From contig NZ_VHIZ01000017.1 of NCBI RefSeq assembly GCF_006494375.1, positions 205,278-269,277 of the forward strand: a DNA stretch of 64,000 nt. Direction: 5' to 3'. A model generated the notes under the pieces. The model had not been told where the DNA came from. It saw only the letters and a program-made list of their open reading frames with translations, and searched no databases. This document shows, one piece after another, positions 39,581-48,995 of this stretch; position 1 is the first letter of the stretch; the number at the start of each line of letters is the position of its first letter. The stretch comes from Pantoea anthophila. GTDB lineage: Bacteria > Pseudomonadota > Gammaproteobacteria > Enterobacterales > Enterobacteriaceae. The position numbers and the translations under genes are program-made.

Positions 39581-41535
39581 GCGCGCTCCTCACGTGCGGC
39601 TTTTTTGCGCGAGCGATAGCGGGGATCCCACAGGCAGAACAGGCCCCCCAGCGCCATCAGTACGCCGCCAGCCCAGATCCAGCGGACAAAGGGTTTGTAG
39701 TAGATACGCACCGCCCAGCCGCCATCCTCCAGCTCCTCGCCCAGCGCTGCATAGAGATCGCGGCTGAAACCCCCATCAATCGCCGCTTCGGTCATCATGG
39801 TTCGGGCCGCGGTATAGAAGCGTTTTTCCGCCTGCAGCGTCGCTTCCGGTTTCCCGTTGCGCGTGACATCTATAATCCCCATGCCCCCGCTGTAGTTAGG
39901 CCCCTGCAGGTTCTGCACGCCACGGAAGACAAAGTGATAGTGATGGATGTCCACGCTATCCCCCGCCCGCATCCGCACGTCGCGCTCCACGCTGTACTGC
40001 GTGCTGAAGGCGATACCGATCACCGTGACCCCGACGCCAAGGTGACCCAGCACCATGCCCCAGTGACTGCGGGAGAGGTGACGCAGCCCGGTCAGAAACG
40101 GATGGCGATGCGTGGCGCGTTCGTGCAGTTCCAGCAGCGTCAGCACAATGATCCAGAGGGACATCAGTAAGCCCACCACGGTCATCGCCGCAATGCGATC
40201 CTGCAGCCACCAGGGAATAATTATCGAACAGGCCAGGGTAACGAGCAGCGCCAGCGCCAGTCGTTTGGCCAGTTTCTGCGGTTCATCGCGCCGCCAGCGT
40301 ACCAGCGGCCCGATCCCCATCAGCAGCGCAAACGGCGCCATCAGCCAGTTGAACATCGTATTGAAGAACGGCTCACCCACCGAAATGCTGCCCAGTCCCA
40401 ACTGCTTGTGCACCAGCGGCAACAGCGTGCCGAGCAGTACCACCAGCATGGCCGCAATCAGCAGCACATTGTTGCCCAGCAGAAAGGATTCCCGTGACCA
40501 GGTTTCGTTCTGTACCCGGCTCTGCACCTGCCCCCCTTTGATCGCATAGAGCAGCAGCGAACTGCCGATGACAATCACCAGAAACGCGAGGATAAACATG
40601 CCGCGCGCCGGATCGGAAGCGAACGAGTGGACCGACACCAGCACGCCGGAGCGCACCAGGAACGTACCGAGCAGGCTGAGCGAAAAGGCGGTGATCGCCA
40701 GCAGCACGGTCCAGGCCTTAAAGGTGCCACGCTTTTCGGTGACGGCCAGAGAGTGGATCAGCGCCGTGCCCGCCAGCCACGGCATGAACGAGGCGTTCTC
40801 TACCGGATCCCAGAACCACCAGCCGCCCCAGCCCAGTTCGTAATAGGCCCAGGCCGAGCCCAGCACAATCCCGATAGTCAGGAAGACCCAGGCCGCGGTG
40901 GTCCAGGGACGCGACCAGCGCGCCCACGCGGTATCGAGCCGTCCGGCCATCAGCGAAGCGATGGCAAACGCAAAGGCCACCGAGAATCCGACATAACCCA
41001 TATAGAGCAGCGGCGGATGGAAGATCAGGCCGATATCCTGCAGCATCGGGTTCAGGTCGTGCCCGTCTACGGGGAAGTCGGGCAGCGTGCGGGCAAACGG
41101 ATTCGACGTCAGCAGGATAAACAGCAGGAAACCGAGATTGATCATCCCCATGACCGCCAGTACGCGCGCCAGCGCATCCTGTGGCATACCGCGACTGAAG
41201 ATCGCCACGGCTAAGGTCCAGGTACTGAGCAGCAACACCCACAGCAGCAGCGATCCCTCATGCGCGCCCCAGGTGGCGGCAATGCGGTAGTAGACCGGTA
41301 GCAGGCTGTTGGAGTTGGTGACAACATAGGCCACGGTAAAATCGTTGCAGATAAAAGCCCAGACCAGCAGCATAAAGGCCGCAGCGATGCAGACAAACAG
41401 CCCGCAGGCCAGCGGGCGCGCCATCGCCATCAGCCGCGCATCCTGACGAATTGCGCCCCAGAGCGGATAGCTGCTGAGCAGCAGCGCCAGCCCCAGCGCC
41501 AGACAAAGCAGAAAAGTCCCTGTTTCCGGCATCAT
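39577..41535 (-). CDS. ccmF: CcmF, cytochrome c heme lyase subunit
   Basis: 652 aa with about 15 membrane segments. The heme-handling tryptophan-rich motif [19 protein letters not shown] is clear, as are histidines such as [11 protein letters not shown]. It ligates heme delivered by CcmE to apocytochrome c together with CcmH and CcmI. It overlaps ccmE by 4 bp. Confidence 0.97.
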   Translation of the reverse strand: MMPETGTFLLCLALGLALLLSSYPLWGAIRQDARLMAMARPLACGLFVCIAAAFMLLVWAFICNDFTVAYVVTNSNSLLPVYYRIAATWGAHEGSLLLWVLLLSTWTLAVAIFSRGMPQDALARVLAVMGMINLGFLLFILLTSNPFARTLPDFPVDGHDLNPMLQDIGLIFHPPLLYMGYVGFSVAFAFAIASLMAGRLDTAWARWSRPWTTAAWVFLTIGIVLGSAWAYYELGWGGWWFWDPVENASFMPWLAGTALIHSLAVTEKRGTFKAWTVLLAITAFSLSLLGTFLVRSGVLVSVHSFASDPARGMFILAFLVIVIGSSLLLYAIKGGQVQSRVQNETWSRESFLLGNNVLLIAAMLVVLLGTLLPLVHKQLGLGSISVGEPFFNTMFNWLMAPFALLMGIGPLVRWRRDEPQKLAKRLALALLVTLACSIIIPWWLQDRIAAMTVVGLLMSLWIIVLTLLELHERATHRHPFLTGLRHLSRSHWGMVLGHLGVGVTVIGIAFSTQYSVERDVRMRAGDSVDIHHYHFVFRGVQNLQGPNYSGGMGIIDVTRNGKPEATLQAEKRFYTAARTMMTEAAIDGGFSRDLYAALGEELEDGGWAVRIYYKPFVRWIWAGGVLMALGGLFCLWDPRYRSRKKAAREERA

Positions 41536-42017
41536 GATGATTTATTTCCCGACTGATACTGTGACTGCGGGCCGTTGTGATTGCTCTTCATCGCGTCTTC
41601 TATCTCCGGCGGCGTATATTTCTCATCGTGTTTGGCCAGCACTTCTCTGGCAACGATCTGGTTACCGTCCGCCAGCACGCCCTGCGCCACGACGCCCTGC
41701 CCTTCCCGGAACAGATCCGGCAGGATGCCTTCAAAACTGACGCTGACGACGCCGCGCGCATCATAAAGTTTGAACGTTACCGCCAGGCTGTTCGGGTCCC
41801 GGTACACGCTGCCGGGCATCACCATGCCACCGACGCGCAGCCGCTGGCCCGCCTCCGGCTTCTCATGCGCCTCGCCTTTGCCATAGAGGATTTCACCCGG
41901 GGTATAAAACAGATCGATGTTTGAGCGCAGCGCATACATCACCAGCGCGGTGGCCAGGCCCAGGCCAAGCAGAATCGCAACGGCCGCACAGAGGCGATTG
42001 CGTCGACGGCTATTCAC
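41532..42017 (-). CDS. ccmE: CcmE, periplasmic heme chaperone
   Basis: 161 aa. One N-terminal membrane anchor is followed by an OB-fold domain. The heme-binding His is in [14 protein letters not shown], the family signature. It carries heme covalently from CcmABCD to CcmF. It overlaps ccmD and ccmF by 4 bp each. Confidence 0.96.
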   Translation of the reverse strand: MNSRRRNRLCAAVAILLGLGLATALVMYALRSNIDLFYTPGEILYGKGEAHEKPEAGQRLRVGGMVMPGSVYRDPNSLAVTFKLYDARGVVSVSFEGILPDLFREGQGVVAQGVLADGNQIVAREVLAKHDEKYTPPEIEDAMKSNHNGPQSQYQSGNKSS

Positions 42018-42247
42018 ACACTCTCTCCTGCCGCTTCAGCCGCGGCTTTTCTGGATTTAGCTGCCCGGATGCGACGTTCACGCGCATCACGCTGGCGGAT
42101 CTCCGCCAGCAGGCGGCGGCGCAGTAACAGGGTATGCAGCGTCAGTCCCGCCAGCGGAAGCAGCGTGCAGGCCACCGCCAGCCAGACGTAAAAGGCGTAG
42201 CCGCCCATGGCAAAAAAGGCGTGCCAGGAGGAAAAGGCCGGCGTCAT
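42014..42247 (-). CDS. ccmD: CcmD, small heme-exporter subunit
   Basis: 77 aa. A single membrane segment ([20 protein letters not shown]) is followed by a basic cytosolic tail, the normal CcmD build. It helps release holo-CcmE from the CcmABC complex. It overlaps ccmC and ccmE by 4 bp. Confidence 0.93.
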   Translation of the reverse strand: MTPAFSSWHAFFAMGGYAFYVWLAVACTLLPLAGLTLHTLLLRRRLLAEIRQRDARERRIRAAKSRKAAAEAAGESV

Positions 42248-42984
42248 TTCTGCTCTCCCCGTTTTGCGACGTCAAGAGCCCAGGGGCGATGGCGTTCCGT
42301 TAACAGAATCAGGTTGCGCAGCCGCATCAGCGTCAGCGTGATAAACAGCAGCAGATAACCGAGGATGGCCCAGCGCAGCGGCGTTCGCATCACCGGCGCA
42401 ATCGCCTGCTGAAGGATGCCGGACGAGCCCTGATGCAGGGTATTCCACCACTGCACCGAGAAGTGGATGATGGGCAGGTTGACCACGCCGACCAGAATCA
42501 GGACGCCGGCGGCCCGGCCTGCGGTGCGGCGGTCATCGAACGCGTGCCAGAGTGCAATTACGCCCATATAGAGGAAAAGTAACACCAGCTCCGAGGTGAG
42601 GCGTGCATCCCAGATCCACCAGGTTCCCCACATCGGTTTGCCCCACGCGGAACCGGTGACCAGCGCAATAAAGGTAAAGACCGCGCCCACGGGTGCCATG
42701 GCGGCGGCAACCAGATCGGCCATTTTCATCTGCCACACCAGACCGGTAAACGCCGCGACGGCCATGGCGGCATAGATGCCCATCGACCACATGGCAGCGG
42801 GCACATGGATATACATGATGCGAAAACTGTCGCCCTGCTGATAGTCAGCGGGAGCAAATCCAAATCCCCAGATCCAGCCCAGCAGTAATGTCGCCACGCC
42901 TGCTATCGCAAACCAGGGCACCAGGCGCCCCGAAAGCTGATAGAGCCGTTCGGGCCGGGCCAGCTGATGTAACGCTTTCCACAT
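42244..42984 (-). CDS. ccmC: CcmC, heme-transfer membrane protein
   Basis: 246 aa with six membrane segments and the tryptophan-rich periplasmic motif WGTWWIWDARLTSELVL. It presents heme to CcmE. The gene is 50 bp downstream of ccmB. Confidence 0.96.
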   Translation of the reverse strand: MWKALHQLARPERLYQLSGRLVPWFAIAGVATLLLGWIWGFGFAPADYQQGDSFRIMYIHVPAAMWSMGIYAAMAVAAFTGLVWQMKMADLVAAAMAPVGAVFTFIALVTGSAWGKPMWGTWWIWDARLTSELVLLFLYMGVIALWHAFDDRRTAGRAAGVLILVGVVNLPIIHFSVQWWNTLHQGSSGILQQAIAPVMRTPLRWAILGYLLLFITLTLMRLRNLILLTERHRPWALDVAKRGEQK

Positions 42985-43034
42985 ATCAAATGCTCACATT
43001 AACGATAAAAAAGGCCGCGTCTTTTTATGCGCGG

Positions 43035-43694
43035 TTACTGCAACGTAATCCGTAACGCCGCCGCCGTGGCAAACGGCGAGAGCGTGGCGCTGCCTGCCAG
43101 CATCGCGCCAAGAATCGCCAGATAGCCACCCATCGGCAGGCCCTGACTGGCGGCTTCCATCGCGGCACTGGCGAAGATCAACACCGGAATCGCCAGCGGC
43201 AATACCAGCAGGCTGAGCAATACCCCACCCCGGCGTAATCCCACCGTCAGCCCGACGCCGATGGCACCGAGAAAACTCAGGGTGGGCGTGCCGAGCAGCA
43301 GCGTCAGGGCCATCGCCCGCCAGCCATTGAAATCCAGCGACAGCAGCAGCGCCGCCAGCGGCGACAGGATAATCAGCGGCAGACCGGTGATCAGCCAGTG
43401 CGCCACGACTTTGCCGATGACCGTCACCGGCAGCGGCGAAGGCAACAGCAGAAGCTGCTCCAGCGAACCGTCGCTGAAATCGTCGCGAAACAGGCGCTCC
43501 AGCGCCAGCAGCGACGCCAGCAGCGCCGCCACCCAGGCGACACCCGGTGCAATGCGCGCCAGCTGCTGCGGATCAGGTCCGATGCCCAGCGGAAACAGGG
43601 TAATCACAATCAGGAAAAACCACAGCGGATTGACCACATCAGCGCCGCCGCGAAAGGCGATACGCAATTCACGCTGAATCAGGCGAAACAGCAT
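43035..43694 (-). CDS. ccmB: CcmB, heme-exporter ABC membrane subunit
   Basis: 219 aa with six membrane segments. It starts [20 protein letters not shown] and has the family pattern FLDDFSDGSLEQ-like FRDDFSDGSLEQLLLLPSPL. With CcmA and CcmC it releases holo-CcmE. Its start overlaps the ccmA stop by 1 bp. Confidence 0.95.
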   Translation of the reverse strand: MLFRLIQRELRIAFRGGADVVNPLWFFLIVITLFPLGIGPDPQQLARIAPGVAWVAALLASLLALERLFRDDFSDGSLEQLLLLPSPLPVTVIGKVVAHWLITGLPLIILSPLAALLLSLDFNGWRAMALTLLLGTPTLSFLGAIGVGLTVGLRRGGVLLSLLVLPLAIPVLIFASAAMEAASQGLPMGGYLAILGAMLAGSATLSPFATAAALRITLQ

Positions 43695-44311
43695 CAGCTT
43701 GCCTCCGCATCGCCAAGGCGAATTTTACGCACCCGCGCGGCCGCAGCGGGTAGATCCTGATGGGTTGTCAGGATCACGGCGCCCCCGTTATCGGCATGGG
43801 CGGCAAATCTGGCCATTAATTTTTCAACCCCCGCTTTGTCGATGGCGGTCAGCGGCTCATCCAGGATCCAGACGCGGGCCTGGCTGAGCCAGAGGCGCGC
43901 CAGCGCGACGCGACGCTGCTGACCCGCCGACAACCGGCTTACCGGCACCTCTTCGTCACCCGTGAGGTCGACACTGTCAAGCGCAGCAAAAATCTGCGCG
44001 TCACTGCAGTCAGGATGGTAGAACCGCAGATTTTCCAGCGGCGTGAGGACGCCTTTGACGCCGGGATGATGGCCCAGATAAAGCATCGCCTGATGCCAGA
44101 CGTCGCGCTGCCGCAGGATCGGCTGCTGCTGCCAGCGTATCTCACCCTGCTCAGGACGGCTCAGCCCCGCCAGCAGTCGCAGTAGCGAGGTTTTACCGGC
44201 ACCGTTGGGGCCTTCAATCTGCACAATGTCACCGGCAGAGACGCGAAATGAGAGCTGCTGAAACAGCGCGCGTTCATCGTATGCACAAGTGAGCGTAATG
44301 ATTTCCAACAT
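43694..44311 (-). CDS. ccmA: CcmA, ABC ATPase of cytochrome c maturation
   Basis: 205 aa from ATG 44311. Walker A is [15 protein letters not shown], the signature motif [14 protein letters not shown] and Walker [13 protein letters not shown]. It supplies ATP hydrolysis to the CcmABCD complex. It is the first gene of ccmABCDEFGHI; the promoter should lie in 44312-44553, where I found no strong consensus. Confidence 0.96.
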   Translation of the reverse strand: MLEIITLTCAYDERALFQQLSFRVSAGDIVQIEGPNGAGKTSLLRLLAGLSRPEQGEIRWQQQPILRQRDVWHQAMLYLGHHPGVKGVLTPLENLRFYHPDCSDAQIFAALDSVDLTGDEEVPVSRLSAGQQRRVALARLWLSQARVWILDEPLTAIDKAGVEKLMARFAAHADNGGAVILTTHQDLPAAAARVRKIRLGDAEAS

Positions 44312-44553
44312 CGAGGGGGGAATCGCACCAACCAAAAGTGGCCGGGATATTACCACAATGTTGCTAAGGGCCGAAGTCTGAGCCGCTGCTCAGGCTCGCG
44401 GTCAGGGGTTTATTCGTGCGGTCTGGCGCTGAGTCTGAATAAAAATGCAGGTATGAAAAAGCTTGTTACGCTTATTCGCATCGCTCGTTACATTATTGGC
44501 AAATAAAAAACAGCTACGCTTATTACGCCACAGCACTATCACCAGGAGAAAAT

Positions 44554-45501
44554 ATGAAGCCTTCATCAGGTAATGAACAGGGTCCTAACGACGTCGATAG
44601 CGAAGAGAAGGACAAGGGCACTGACATCGAAGTCGATGAGGAGGCATTACCCTCCCGCGCCGCGGCGATCCATGAAGAGATCCGTCAGGATGGGGAGAAA
44701 GAGCTGGAGCGTGACGGGATGGCCCTGCTCTGGTCAGCCATTGCCGCAGGCCTCTCCATGAGTGCCTCACTGATGGCGAAGGGGATATTCAAGGTCCACC
44801 TTGATGGCGTGCCGGGTGCATTTCTGCTGGAAAATCTCGGCTACACCTTTGGCTTTGTCATCGTCATTATGGCGCGCCAGCAGTTATTTACCGAAAACAC
44901 CGTCACGGCAGTGCTGCCGGTCATGCACAAACCGACCTGGGGTAATGGCGGTCTGCTGTTACGGTTATGGGGTATTGTCCTGCTGGGCAACCTGATCGGT
45001 ACGGCACTGGGTGCGCTGGCCTTCAACGAGATGCCCATTTTTGATGAGGCGACCCGTCAGGCCTTTACCGACATCAGCATGAAAGTGATGGAGAATTCGC
45101 CCGGCTCGATGTTTGCCAACGCCGTCATTTCCGGCTGGATTATCGCCACCATGGTCTGGATGTTCCCCTCTGCGGGCGGGGCCAAACTGGTGGTCATTGT
45201 CATGATGACCTGGCTGGTTGCGCTGGGCGATCTGGCGCATATCGTGGTGGGATCGGTGGAGGTGCTCTATCTGGTCTTCAATGGCAGCATCAGCTGGCAT
45301 GAGTTCCTCTGGCCGTTTGCCCTGCCTACCCTGCTCGGCAACATCACCGGCGGCACCCTGATTTTTGCGCTGATCAGTCACGCACAGATCCGTAATGACA
45401 TGAGTGAAGCGGCGGTCGCCAAAGCGAAGGCGGAAAAGCGCAGGCAGGAGAAGCGTCGTGAGCGTGAAGAGCGCGGAGAAAAAGAGGAAGGTGCTGAATA
45501 A
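44554..45501 (+). CDS. yfdC: YfdC, formate/nitrite-transporter-family membrane protein
   Basis: 315 aa. An acidic N-terminal region is followed by an FNT-type core with six membrane segments (IAAGLSMSASLMAKGIF; RQQLFTENTVTAVLPVM; NAVISGWIIATMVWMFPSAG; HIVVGSVEVLYLVFNG) and a very charged Lys/Arg/Glu tail. It is closely similar to E. coli YfdC, whose substrate is not established. It stands just ahead of the tRNA-Arg gene as in E. coli. Confidence 0.93.
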   Translation: MKPSSGNEQGPNDVDSEEKDKGTDIEVDEEALPSRAAAIHEEIRQDGEKELERDGMALLWSAIAAGLSMSASLMAKGIFKVHLDGVPGAFLLENLGYTFGFVIVIMARQQLFTENTVTAVLPVMHKPTWGNGGLLLRLWGIVLLGNLIGTALGALAFNEMPIFDEATRQAFTDISMKVMENSPGSMFANAVISGWIIATMVWMFPSAGGAKLVVIVMMTWLVALGDLAHIVVGSVEVLYLVFNGSISWHEFLWPFALPTLLGNITGGTLIFALISHAQIRNDMSEAAVAKAKAEKRRQEKRREREERGEKEEGAE

Positions 45502-45519
45502 CTGTCGTCAGGTAAGAAA

Positions 45520-45547
45520 GTGCAGCGCAGAAGGATTTGCGCTGCAC
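45520..45547. terminator. Strong stem-loop after yfdC
   Basis: GTGCAGCGCA (45520-45529) pairs perfectly with TGCGCTGCAC (45538-45547) around an 8-base loop, 19 bp past the yfdC stop. No T-run follows, so it may be a weak or Rho-assisted terminator. Confidence 0.5.
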
Positions 45548-45678
45548 GTGTTATCTGGCCCCTACATGAAAAAAGTGGTCTCAAAAGAGAGGCTGAACAG
45601 CGACATTGCTGACGTAATGAGCAAACGCGCGGCGACCTGATGAATCTCATCGCCTGTTTCGCTATACTGCGTGCCGCT

Positions 45679-45750
45679 GTCCCCTTAGTTAAATGGATAT
45701 AACGAGCCCCTCCTAAGGGCTAGTTGCAGGTTCGATTCCTGCAGGGGACA
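45679..45750 (+). tRNA. argW: tRNA-Arg(CCT), argW; 3' CCA not encoded
   Basis: 72 nt, matching E. coli argW almost base for base as remembered. The acceptor stem pairs GTCCCCT with AGGGGAC, the anticodon CCT is at 45712-45714, and the T arm is GCAGGTTCGATTCCTGC. The gene ends ...GGGGACA and continues ATATC, so CCA is missing, unlike the usual enterobacterial tRNA genes. A -10-like TATACT (45663-45668) and a GC-rich discriminator precede it. argW is a well-known prophage attachment site in E. coli, and the T6SS locus begins just downstream. Confidence 0.95.
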
Positions 45751-45815
45751 ATATCTGCCCTCCCTTTTACACCTGCCCGCATTAAAAACCTGCTTTTTAC
45801 CGGCGCGATAAATCC

Positions 45816-45965
45816 TCACTGGTTAACCTGATCAGAGTGCTGTCCATGACGTTTCGTCACGCAACGAGTCTGACCCGGTAATACGATTTCCGGAATGTCA
45901 CTCGGGCAGGCATTGAGCAAAGTCTGCAGAACATTCATCCGCGCTGACTGCATCGCGGTCGCCAT
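45816..45965 (-). CDS. Possible 49-aa ORF downstream of the VasL-like gene
   Basis: An ATG at 45965 opens a 49-codon frame beginning MATAMQSARMNVLQTLLNAC and ending QHSDQVNQ. It lies in the same frame as the VasL-like gene: after that gene's TAG (46010-46008) the frame stays open for 64 codons to TGA at 45816. It could be a separate small protein, a remnant of a longer C-terminus, or chance. I recognise no family. It is the only candidate gene in the 257-bp gap between argW and the T6SS. Confidence 0.25.
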   Translation of the reverse strand: MATAMQSARMNVLQTLLNACPSDIPEIVLPGQTRCVTKRHGQHSDQVNQ

Positions 45966-46007
45966 GCTTATAGCGGACTTAATCACAGCGCCTTTTCGCG
46001 CCTGCGA

Positions 46008-47393
46008 CTACTCTGCGGCATTCTGTTTTATTTCAGCATAGCTGGCTGTTAACTGTTTCAGATGCATCTCCAGCTGCGCGCGGGCTGCGGCAGGCAAAGG
46101 CGCACCAGCCGGTTGTTGAGACAGTACGCGCAGTTGTTCTTCAGCGGGTATCGATCTGTTAAATGAGTGCATTGCAGTAAAAACGATGGATTTCAGCTCA
46201 CTCACCGTGATGTATTTGCCTTTCTGCTGATCCAGTCCGTTCAGCCTGTTGCTCAGGTTTTTTAGCGTTGTCATTCCCTGATCCCAGCCATTGCGCTGCT
46301 CTGGCGACAACACGGCCGCGTTAAGGTTTTGCTGCCACTGATCTGCCAGGGATTTGCCCTGCTCTGGCCACAGCGCCTGAGCCTGCTCTGTGAGTGTCCG
46401 GCTGTAGGCGATACTCCAGTCAGGAGGCAATCTGTCCAGTCGGGCCAGCTGCTGATCCGTTTGTGTAATGAGAGACTGGGGTAGCGGCGGTTGCCGACGT
46501 AACCGCTCCAGATCTTCCGGCGCAAGCGGTGAAGGTAGCGGTGCCAGCGATGCGGCAAACCGGACCTTGAGGGGTTCGGACCGGTTCAGAGAATGCCATC
46601 CCCACCCTGCCGCCATGCATATCATCAGCATGGCGCACATCCCGGCAGCAAAGAATATCCATCTGTTAACCGGGACGGGCGCAGCGGCCAGCACGTCCAC
46701 GTTCGGCTGCGGTTCCGATTGCGCGACATATATCCACTTCACTGCCCTGCCCTGAGCATCATCAGACCGGCAACCGGCAGGCTCCTTTGAGGCGGCTGTC
46801 GCCTCCTTCATCACGGTGGCAGGCAATACGGTATCTGGCTGAGTGTCCGGCGCGGTGCAGGCCGTGCCATCACTATTTTCCAGCCGGACAGCACTCATGT
46901 GCATCTGAGTACGCAACGTATCAAGCTGGCTCAGATGCTTAAGCTCCAGACGCTGCAGTACCTCTCCCAGTCCGGTAAGCAGTTGCTCCGCCCGGTAGAG
47001 CTGGCTGAGGTCGCTGTAATTTAACGGGAGCGAGCGCATTCGTTGCTGCAAACGCTGACTCAGACTGCTGAGGATTTCCATACGGGCATGGACTGGCTTA
47101 GGCCACAGCGCCCCCCACTGATGTCTGACCAGGGCCTCGATTATCGTCAGCCCTTCATTGAGCCCGAATAAGCCAGCCAGTTGCGCACGCGCCAGCGTAT
47201 ACCAGGCTGCCGTTTGCAATTCCACGCCGTTCTGCTCAAACAGTGAAAGGCAGAGCTTTTCAACATACTGCCAGTTCACATCCGGGCGCGCCGGATGTGT
47301 CAGCTTACCGAGTTCATCGCGCAGGGCGCTGTAATCCGGCAGCGTGCGCGGATCACCGCCGGTTTTGATTTTTCGCGGGGAAGTGTCATTCAT
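46008..47393 (-). CDS. VasL/TssA-like T6SS protein
   Basis: 461 aa from ATG 47393; the longer frame has no better start. The N-terminal ImpA-like domain reads KTGGDPRTLPDYSALRDELG then WGALWPKPVHARMEILSSL. A single membrane segment lies mid-protein (WIFFAAGMCAMLMICMAAGW), followed by a helical VasL-type C-terminal domain. TssA relatives of this kind act at the membrane or distal end of the T6SS sheath. It is one of two TssA-like genes in the cluster and stands at its outer edge, next to argW. Confidence 0.82.
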   Translation of the reverse strand: MNDTSPRKIKTGGDPRTLPDYSALRDELGKLTHPARPDVNWQYVEKLCLSLFEQNGVELQTAAWYTLARAQLAGLFGLNEGLTIIEALVRHQWGALWPKPVHARMEILSSLSQRLQQRMRSLPLNYSDLSQLYRAEQLLTGLGEVLQRLELKHLSQLDTLRTQMHMSAVRLENSDGTACTAPDTQPDTVLPATVMKEATAASKEPAGCRSDDAQGRAVKWIYVAQSEPQPNVDVLAAAPVPVNRWIFFAAGMCAMLMICMAAGWGWHSLNRSEPLKVRFAASLAPLPSPLAPEDLERLRRQPPLPQSLITQTDQQLARLDRLPPDWSIAYSRTLTEQAQALWPEQGKSLADQWQQNLNAAVLSPEQRNGWDQGMTTLKNLSNRLNGLDQQKGKYITVSELKSIVFTAMHSFNRSIPAEEQLRVLSQQPAGAPLPAAARAQLEMHLKQLTASYAEIKQNAAE

Positions 47394-47509
47394 GACCAGT
47401 TGTCCATTGGGTAGTTCTGAAGGGATGAAAGATGTTCGTTTAAATGGCAGGGAGGATTTCAGGCAATTAACAGGTTTAAAAATCACGCACTCTTTTACAG
47501 CCTCAGACG

Positions 47510-47980
47510 CTACTGCAGGAGCGCAATAATCAGGCTAAAAAACGTGCTCTCGTTAAATCCCTCCCCTGAACGGGAGAGATCACCAGACGGAGCAAAGGTC
47601 CAGTCGTTCACCGAAACTGATCGCATGAATAGTCGTCCTAATGGCGTCACCTGCACGCCATCCCGGAAGGTCACCTCCACGCATCCTGTTACGCCCTGAC
47701 CGTACAGGAATACCGGCACAAACTTTACAGACCGGTTGTCGATATGGAGGACGATACTGGCAATCTCAAACGCTCCGCCCCCGACCAGCAGGTCCGTGAC
47801 GGACACAGCCTGCGTTTCAACATGCAGGCCGGTATCTGTCAGCCATATATCCATCTGCTCCTGAAGCTGTGTCATTCGCAGGCGGAATGCCGCTATATCA
47901 GCCTGCGTTTTACAGGTAAATGAGACCGGGTCACGTTGCCTGTCCTGCAGTTTTTTGAGGAACTGTGTTTTTAGAGACAT
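47510..47980 (-). CDS. Unrecognised 156-aa T6SS-cluster protein
   Basis: 156 aa, no signal peptide or membrane segment. It starts MSLKTQFLKKLQDRQRDPVS and ends FNESTFFSLIIALLQ, with a beta-rich middle (LHIDNRSVKFVPVFLYGQG). It lies 14 bp downstream of tssE and ahead of the VasL-like gene, so it is probably co-transcribed and cytosolic. I do not recognise the family. A baseplate-associated or assembly role is only inference from position. Confidence 0.75.
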   Translation of the reverse strand: MSLKTQFLKKLQDRQRDPVSFTCKTQADIAAFRLRMTQLQEQMDIWLTDTGLHVETQAVSVTDLLVGGGAFEIASIVLHIDNRSVKFVPVFLYGQGVTGCVEVTFRDGVQVTPLGRLFMRSVSVNDWTFAPSGDLSRSGEGFNESTFFSLIIALLQ

Positions 47981-47994
47981 GGTGCTTTCTGGCC

Positions 47995-48450
47995 TCAGAT
48001 CCGGGTTGTGGTGTCGAGATAGTGCTGTTGCTTCAGGTGCCTCAACAGCACCCGCCCCTCGGGCATAAACTCAGTGCCGTAGCGGACAAGTCCGACGCCT
48101 TTCAGCTCTGCATCAATGGCATAGCGCAGTTCGCCGGGCACGTGCTGCTCAAGCAGAACAACGTCTATCTTTTTCAGGCGGGGCTCATATCTGAGCAGCA
48201 GCGTCGAAAGCGTGCCCATCAGTTCATGAGCAGTACCTGGCATGCCCTGCAGGATTCGGGTCATATCCGGCAGGCCGTAGTCGGGCAGATGCGCCAGCGT
48301 ACCGGCACGGCAGTTGAGGATACGCTGCATATTGTCCAGTACGGACAGAATCAGCTGGTTCTCCTCGCTGACCTGATGGAGATCGAGGCCGCCGGTGAAG
48401 TTGCCCGTCAGCATTTCATACAGTGAAGGCGTATTGTTTCCCTGTGGCAT
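47995..48450 (-). CDS. tssE: TssE, T6SS baseplate gp25-like protein
   Basis: 151 aa of the GPW/gp25 family: SVLDNMQRILNCRAGTLAHL, then PDYGLPDM and a C-terminal FMPEGRVLLRHLKQQHYLD. TssE is the wedge component that links TssF/TssG to the sheath. The start overlaps the tssJ stop as TGATG. Confidence 0.93.
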   Translation of the reverse strand: MPQGNNTPSLYEMLTGNFTGGLDLHQVSEENQLILSVLDNMQRILNCRAGTLAHLPDYGLPDMTRILQGMPGTAHELMGTLSTLLLRYEPRLKKIDVVLLEQHVPGELRYAIDAELKGVGLVRYGTEFMPEGRVLLRHLKQQHYLDTTTRI

Positions 48451-48995
48451 CAGTCATCCCTGAGCGGTTTCAGCGTCAGATGGTTGTTACCGGCTTCAAG
48501 AATGCGCGGCTTATCCGGGTCAAGATCTTCGCGCTCAATCACCAGCTTCCAGCTGTTGTTAACCCTGTCCGGGTGGCGGAAGAGCCCAGCCACCGCGACA
48601 AACTGTGCATCGGCCTCCATCGGCATATTCAGGTCCGCATCACCGCCCGGCTTCAAAACCACATCACGGCTCGCCAGCAGGTCAGCTTTCAGAATGGTTT
48701 CCCCCTCTTTCAGCAACTGCTGGTAGACCGTTTTGTCGAAAGTTTTGCGATCTCTCAGCTGCCAGACACGAATAATCACCGGCTCGGACAGCGAATTACT
48801 CTCGCGGGAGTCGGTGTTAAGCGCCTCACGGGCAGTGAAATCCAGGTGCAGCACCTTAATCTTTTTGTAGAACACCGCGTTAAATGCTGATTTGGTGCCA
48901 TCGCTAATGCCCTGCGTCACCCCGCAGCCCGCCAGACTGAATGTCAGCAGGGGTAACAGCCAGCGCGCGGTCTTAGTTAAACTTGTACGTAACAC
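48450..48995 (-). CDS. tssJ: TssJ, T6SS outer-membrane lipoprotein
   Basis: 181 aa. Signal peptide with lipobox LAGC (Cys24), then the TssJ transthyretin-like domain, including VIIRVWQLRDRKTFDKTVY. It anchors the T6SS membrane complex to the outer membrane through TssM. It overlaps tssG by 23 bp. Confidence 0.93.
   Translation of the reverse strand: MLRTSLTKTARWLLPLLTFSLAGCGVTQGISDGTKSAFNAVFYKKIKVLHLDFTAREALNTDSRESNSLSEPVIIRVWQLRDRKTFDKTVYQQLLKEGETILKADLLASRDVVLKPGGDADLNMPMEADAQFVAVAGLFRHPDRVNNSWKLVIEREDLDPDKPRILEAGNNHLTLKPLRDD

Noticed and set aside
44467..44524. Direct repeat TACGCTTATT (44467-44476 and 44515-44524) upstream of yfdC
   Set aside because: Only two 10-bp copies with no known regulator motif; could be chance.
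45751..46007. Search for a second tRNA 3' end (attachment repeat) or integrase near argW
   Set aside because: None found inside the window; only the missing CCA hints at integration.
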